Source: a virus. From it: 39,893 bases of DNA. Both the position numbers and the translations under genes were made by a program. This document shows, in pieces, positions 37,123-39,893 of the stretch. The notes below the pieces were generated by a model. That model had not been told where the DNA came from. It worked only from the letters and a program-made list of their open reading frames with translations, and ran no database searches. The stretch is from positions 1 through 39,893 of IMG/VR virus record IMGVR_UViG_3300009529_000017. One strand, 5' to 3'. Position 1 is the first letter of the stretch; each line of letters starts with the position of its first letter.

Positions 37123-37972
37123 TCCTCTCGCTCGGATATATCAGGCTGCCCTGCGTAAGGATGTTCGTAAGGCCAGAGATGCTTACCTTGCTACGCTGAT
37201 TGATCATGAGCTCTTAGAGGCGATCAAACGTGACGAGGTGAGACGTGCGGGTGAAAAATCCGCCAAGACTGTCATTACTACTTCTCATGGCGTGAAGGTC
37301 ACTTCAGGTCAAGAGGGGTTTGTTCGCCGTATGATCCTCGACGATTTCCGTGATACTACTGATAACCTGACTGCGGAATTGCAGCTGACAATCGATACGA
37401 ACAACATCAAGGCGTATAACCTGGGCGGCCGTGCTGGGCAGTTACGGCTTGGCTACCGTGGCGTCTTCGATCTTAGAAACGCGGCCGTGCTTGACGAAAT
37501 CCATGCCCGGGCATATGGCCTAAGTGAATTTTTCGCAGATGATATCGTTGATGGCATTGTTGACGAGATAGCAGTTGGCTTCTATGACAAAGGGCAGAAC
37601 CCATTTGAAGTTGCACGTGCGATCAGGGGTCGCTTTAGCGAGTTCGAGATCAGCCGCAGCCAGAACATTGCCCGGACCGAAGTTAATATCATGTCGGAAA
37701 CGGCAACTTTCAAGCAGTACTCCCGTGTACAGATAGAATACAAGGAATGGCTGGCATTCATTGATCGTAAGACACGTATGGATCACAGGGATGTAAGTGA
37801 AGATGCGATCCCAATGCAGGAGCCATTCATCATGCCACATACCGGGGATGCGATTATGCACCCCGGGGATGCGCGGGCGCCTGCACGACAGTTATGCCGT
37901 TGTCGTTGTACCCTACTACCGGTGTTCAAAGATGTCAAAATCGCAGAAGATAAAATCTGGACAGGTGCCTGA
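37085..37972 (+). CDS. Phage head morphogenesis protein (Mu gpF/SPP1 gp7-like)
   Basis: It starts at GTG with AAGGAG upstream and overlaps the portal gene by 38 bases. The product has 295 residues. The C-terminal signature is clear: NIARTEVNIMSETAT, EWLAFIDRKTRMDHRDVSED and a final PARQLCRCRCTLLPV, corresponding to the 'RTE... W... D-RTR-xH... CRC' pattern of Mu gpF-like minor head proteins. These proteins bind portal complexes and may enter the capsid or host with DNA. The N-terminal part is helical. Confidence 0.85.
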   Translation: MAEVTRARLIATDPLARIYQAALRKDVRKARDAYLATLIDHELLEAIKRDEVRRAGEKSAKTVITTSHGVKVTSGQEGFVRRMILDDFRDTTDNLTAELQLTIDTNNIKAYNLGGRAGQLRLGYRGVFDLRNAAVLDEIHARAYGLSEFFADDIVDGIVDEIAVGFYDKGQNPFEVARAIRGRFSEFEISRSQNIARTEVNIMSETATFKQYSRVQIEYKEWLAFIDRKTRMDHRDVSEDAIPMQEPFIMPHTGDAIMHPGDARAPARQLCRCRCTLLPVFKDVKIAEDKIWTGA

Positions 37973-38093
37973 GAAGCGATGCCCGAAATGCGGCAAGAAA
38001 CTCGGGCAATTCGCATCGCAGGGCCAAAAGGCACTGAGTGATCGGCATGCGCCGATCCGGATAAAATGCCCACGATGCAAAACTATTTCTTGA
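37932..38093 (+). CDS. Com-like zinc-ribbon protein
   Basis: The product has 53 residues and its ATG lies inside the end of the gpF-like gene, with only a weak ribosome-binding site. EKRCPKCGKKLGQFAS and IRIKCPRCKTIS give the 'CPxCxKLL...IKCPRC' pattern of Mu Com and related small proteins. In Mu, Com activates translation of the DNA-modification gene mom. No mom homologue is seen in this window, so here it may regulate another transcript or have a different job. Confidence 0.6.
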   Translation: MSKSQKIKSGQVPEKRCPKCGKKLGQFASQGQKALSDRHAPIRIKCPRCKTIS

Positions 38094-38118
38094 CACATCC
38101 TGGGAGTCATGCTATATG
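38090..38118 (+). promoter_or_regulatory. Promoter candidate upstream of head genes
   Basis: TTGACA (38090-38095) matches the consensus, with a 17-bp spacer to TATATG (38113-38118). It starts at the end of the Com-like gene and would give an 80-base leader before the gene at 38206. The spacing equals that of the promoter candidate at 33167. Confidence 0.55.
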
Positions 38119-38150
38119 CAAAGTGAATGACGCGCTCGTAATGAGGCTCT

Positions 38151-38187
38151 AGAAGCCCTTCATGGAGACCTATCCTGGGGGGCTTCT
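38151..38187 (+). other. Leader hairpin
   Basis: AGAAGCCC (38151-38158) pairs perfectly with GGGCTTCT (38180-38187) around a 21-base loop, inside the leader of the promoter at 38090. An alternative GGCT-CTAGA-AGCC uses the same 5' bases. No T-run follows, so control of translation is more likely than termination. Confidence 0.45.
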
Positions 38188-38205
38188 GCTTCCTGGAGGT
38201 AAGAG

Positions 38206-38508
38206 ATGCCAGGCAAACCGATTATAATGGGGCCGGACGGGAGACCGATCGATCCCGCACTTGCTGCACGACTCGCTAAAAACCCGAACCTTATGGTCGG
38301 TCATATGAACGCCCCAGGTGGGAACCAACGGCCGAAAATGGAGATCGACGTTGCGGTAAGTGCTGAAAGCGTTAAGAAGACAGAAGAAGTGATCAGCCGG
38401 TTAAAGGCAGAAGCGGTTGCTCTACGAGAGATGTTTGATAATCTGCTTGAGCAGGCGGCCGAGCTTCAAATAAAGCTGGAGGCGTTGAAAAATGCCATAC
38501 ACACGTAA
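38206..38508 (+). CDS. Small coiled-coil head-region protein
   Basis: The product has 100 residues, with GGAGG before the ATG. The first 45 are flexible and Pro/Gly-rich (MGPDGRPIDPALAARLAKNP). The rest is a long helix (VSAESVKKTEEVISRLKAEA, LREMFDNLLEQAAELQIKLE) likely to form a coiled coil. It overlaps the protease gene by 17 bases. A head-completion or assembly role is possible from position alone. Confidence 0.55.
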   Translation: MPGKPIIMGPDGRPIDPALAARLAKNPNLMVGHMNAPGGNQRPKMEIDVAVSAESVKKTEEVISRLKAEAVALREMFDNLLEQAAELQIKLEALKNAIHT

Positions 38509-39893
38509 GAACCCTCCGGACTGGCTTAAGGGCATGCCGAGTGGCGCGATCGGAATAGGGATAAGCGTATTCAATTCGACCTATCGGACTCTTACAGGTG
38601 CCGAAAGTACGCGTGATGAAAAAGCGCGTATAGCAGCATGGTCTGCAATCAAACAGAAGTATTACAAAGGCGATGACGATAAGTGGCATGCCCGAGAGAA
38701 GCAAATCACCGATCCATATGAAATCCTCGAACTGATCACAACCGCCAGTGGCGATAAGGCGTCCTGGTTTGAAATCAATCTTGAGCCGAATCGGTATGTC
38801 TATACCCGCCAGGCGATGGTTACTTTCCGTGAGAGTGAAGGTGTCCGGCTTGAGTGGGGCAAGAACGATGCAACCGGTGACTGGGATCTTGTTACTGTCT
38901 GGTTCGATGATGGTATCTATACGCGGACGGCTGCCGAGAAGATAATCAAGAGCTCTGGCGATCAGATGCATGCAGATCGATACAAGCCGAAATCGATTAC
39001 TGGCGCATTCAGTACGAAGACGTTTACGACCGAAGTGCTGGATGCCGAGGAGCAGACAGTCTATGGCGAACTCTATGTGCCTTGGGATACGGATACGAAA
39101 GGCCATTTCGCATCTGACTGGGATGTGGAAAGGGCACTTGAAGATTTCATGGCACGCTATGGACGTGGTGAAACAAAGGGCGTTGGGATCGAGCATAAGG
39201 TTTTCGAGGATACGGGCGATATCGTGCAGGGCTTCGTAGCGCGCGAAGGTGATAAGACATATGACCCAGGTGCGGCAGTCCTCGGAATCCGCTGTACTGA
39301 TACGACCTGGCAAAAGGTGCAGGACGGCCTCCTTAATGGCCTATCATTATCTGGTAGATGGGACATGATACCTGTTGTGCCGGCCGACGAGACAAGCAAA
39401 GGTATCTGGCAACTCACCAATATCATAATAGAAGAACCGAGCTTGGTTCTTAAGGGTGCGACCCGACGAGATTTCAAGGCGTTCAAGTCGGTAGCAGTTG
39501 AGGAGGGCGGCAATGGTGACGAGTTGAATGCAGCGAGTAAGAAAAGCGCGTCAGATGTATGGTGGCTAATAAGCCATAAAGGAGGCAATGCCATGAAAGG
39601 GATGGATCTCAAGACTGCCAAGGATGCTGTCAGGAGAGTTCTCCAGGATGTGCTCGGTGACAAGACGGACCTTGAGAAGATATCGGCTGATGACTTGGGC
39701 GATCCGAAGGCAACGGCCGGTGTTATCAATGGTCTGATCGAATCGGTCAACGAACTACATGGATCGATGAAATCGATCAGCGAAAACCTGGAGACGATCA
39801 AGTCGATGGTCGCCGATGGCAAGGGTGGCAAGCAGGAGCCGGGTGCGGCTGCCGAGGAGAAGCCTAAAGGCAAGGACGAGGGCGAGGAGAAGC
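38492..39893 (+). CDS. ChaB-like/XkdF-type prohead protease (runs off the window)
   Basis: The frame stays open from the ATG (preceded by GGAGG) to the window end, at least 467 residues. Residues 2-70 resemble a ChaB domain (PYTRKNPPDWLKGMP, ISVFNSTYRTLTG, IAAWSAIKQKYYKGD). A strand-rich linker follows. FASDWDVERALEDFMARYG, GVGIEHKVFEDTGDIVQGFV, YDPGAAVLGIRCTDTTWQK and LNGLSLSGRWD (about residues 210-295) match the XkdF-like phage serine protease, with His in IEHK and Ser in SLSGR as catalytic candidates. The tail is acidic, like a scaffold. Confidence 0.8.
   Translation, partial: MPYTRKNPPDWLKGMPSGAIGIGISVFNSTYRTLTGAESTRDEKARIAAWSAIKQKYYKGDDDKWHAREKQITDPYEILELITTASGDKASWFEINLEPNRYVYTRQAMVTFRESEGVRLEWGKNDATGDWDLVTVWFDDGIYTRTAAEKIIKSSGDQMHADRYKPKSITGAFSTKTFTTEVLDAEEQTVYGELYVPWDTDTKGHFASDWDVERALEDFMARYGRGETKGVGIEHKVFEDTGDIVQGFVAREGDKTYDPGAAVLGIRCTDTTWQKVQDGLLNGLSLSGRWDMIPVVPADETSKGIWQLTNIIIEEPSLVLKGATRRDFKAFKSVAVEEGGNGDELNAASKKSASDVWWLISHKGGNAMKGMDLKTAKDAVRRVLQDVLGDKTDLEKISADDLGDPKATAGVINGLIESVNELHGSMKSISENLETIKSMVADGKGGKQEPGAAAEEKPKGKDEGEEK
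39593..39893 (+). CDS. Possible in-frame internal scaffold start
   Basis: Inside the protease gene, AAAGGAGG lies eight bases before an in-frame ATG. From there the product would be a separate helical, acidic protein (KDAVRRVLQDVLGDKTDLEK, GLIESVNELHGSMKSISENL, then AAAEEKPKGKDEGEEK) running off the window. Protease genes with a nested scaffold start are known in lambda (C/Nu3). The Shine-Dalgarno strength and the sharp change from protease to scaffold-like composition support this reading. Confidence 0.45.
   Translation, partial: MKGMDLKTAKDAVRRVLQDVLGDKTDLEKISADDLGDPKATAGVINGLIESVNELHGSMKSISENLETIKSMVADGKGGKQEPGAAAEEKPKGKDEGEEK

Noticed and set aside
38393-39313. 306-codon open frame on the minus strand
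   Set aside because: It lies antisense to the protease gene, whose + frame shows clear XkdF motifs. The minus-strand product has no recognisable domain and no suitable ribosome-binding site.

Overview
The window is part of the genome of a tailed double-stranded DNA phage (Caudoviricetes) or a prophage-like element. The late end carries a small-terminase candidate, large terminase, HK97-type portal, Mu gpF-like head protein and a ChaB/XkdF-type prohead protease. The genes before it are replication, recombination and DNA-modification genes typical of phages. Every supported gene is on the + strand. Genes are tightly packed, with many ATGA-type overlaps, strong Shine-Dalgarno sites, and ATG, GTG and TTG starts. 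I see no integrase, lysogeny repressor, canonical tRNA gene or CRISPR array. A signal-peptide protein with a beta-barrel-like body hints at a Gram-negative host, but I cannot name the host.

Layout. (1) 1-5.3 kb: a ParB-like-tail protein, a sugar-nucleotidyltransferase-like protein, small membrane and Cys-rich proteins, a candidate large structured RNA (about 2136-2540) with its own promoter, and a 325-bp array of 65 YNNGG pentamers (4421-4749). (2) 5.4-9.2 kb: Sak4-like annealing ATPase, SSB-like protein with an acidic DEVPF tail, HTH replication initiator with a candidate origin inside the gene (iterons plus hairpins near 7.02-7.19 kb), and a DUF932-like protein. (3) 9.4-12.2 kb: Cas4/RecB-like nuclease, exported proteins and a RusA-like resolvase. 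(4) 12.2-19.8 kb: 7-deazaguanine DNA-modification cluster: QueD, QueE, FolE, a B12-binding/radical-SAM-like protein that has lost two cluster cysteines, a DpdA-type transglycosylase, two ParB-like paralogues around an orphan GroES, QueC and a DUF366 protein. A tRNA-like structured RNA and a decayed queE fragment lie between folE and the radical-SAM-like gene. (5) 19.9-31 kb: Gp37/Gp68-type radical SAM protein, SMC/Rad50-like ATPase, large ParB-family protein and many small proteins, a large share of them with CxxC pairs. (6) 31.0-32.0 kb: non-coding region with a six-copy 17-bp iteron array. (7) 32.0-39.9 kb: DUF6884-like protein, a strong terminator followed by a TTGACA promoter, then the packaging and head genes. 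The last gene runs off the window.

How the genes work together (inference from known families). FolE, QueD, QueE and QueC convert GTP to preQ0. DpdA can exchange guanine in phage DNA for a 7-deazaguanine, which is known in other phages to block host restriction enzymes. Neither QueF nor a glutamine-amidotransferase-fused QueC is seen, so preQ0 or a derivative made by the unassigned cluster proteins is the likely final base. Sak4, SSB-like, Cas4-like, RusA and the SMC-like ATPase form a recombination set. The repeated ParB-like proteins, the intragenic iterons and the 31.5 kb iteron array suggest sequence-specific nucleoprotein sites for replication, partition or packaging.

The least explained content is non-coding: the pentamer array, the iteron array, three folded-RNA candidates (2.1-2.5, 14.07-14.17 and 25.6 kb), a set of mutually exclusive hairpins at 27.6 kb, and a recurring type of intergenic element closed by a long-range stem.
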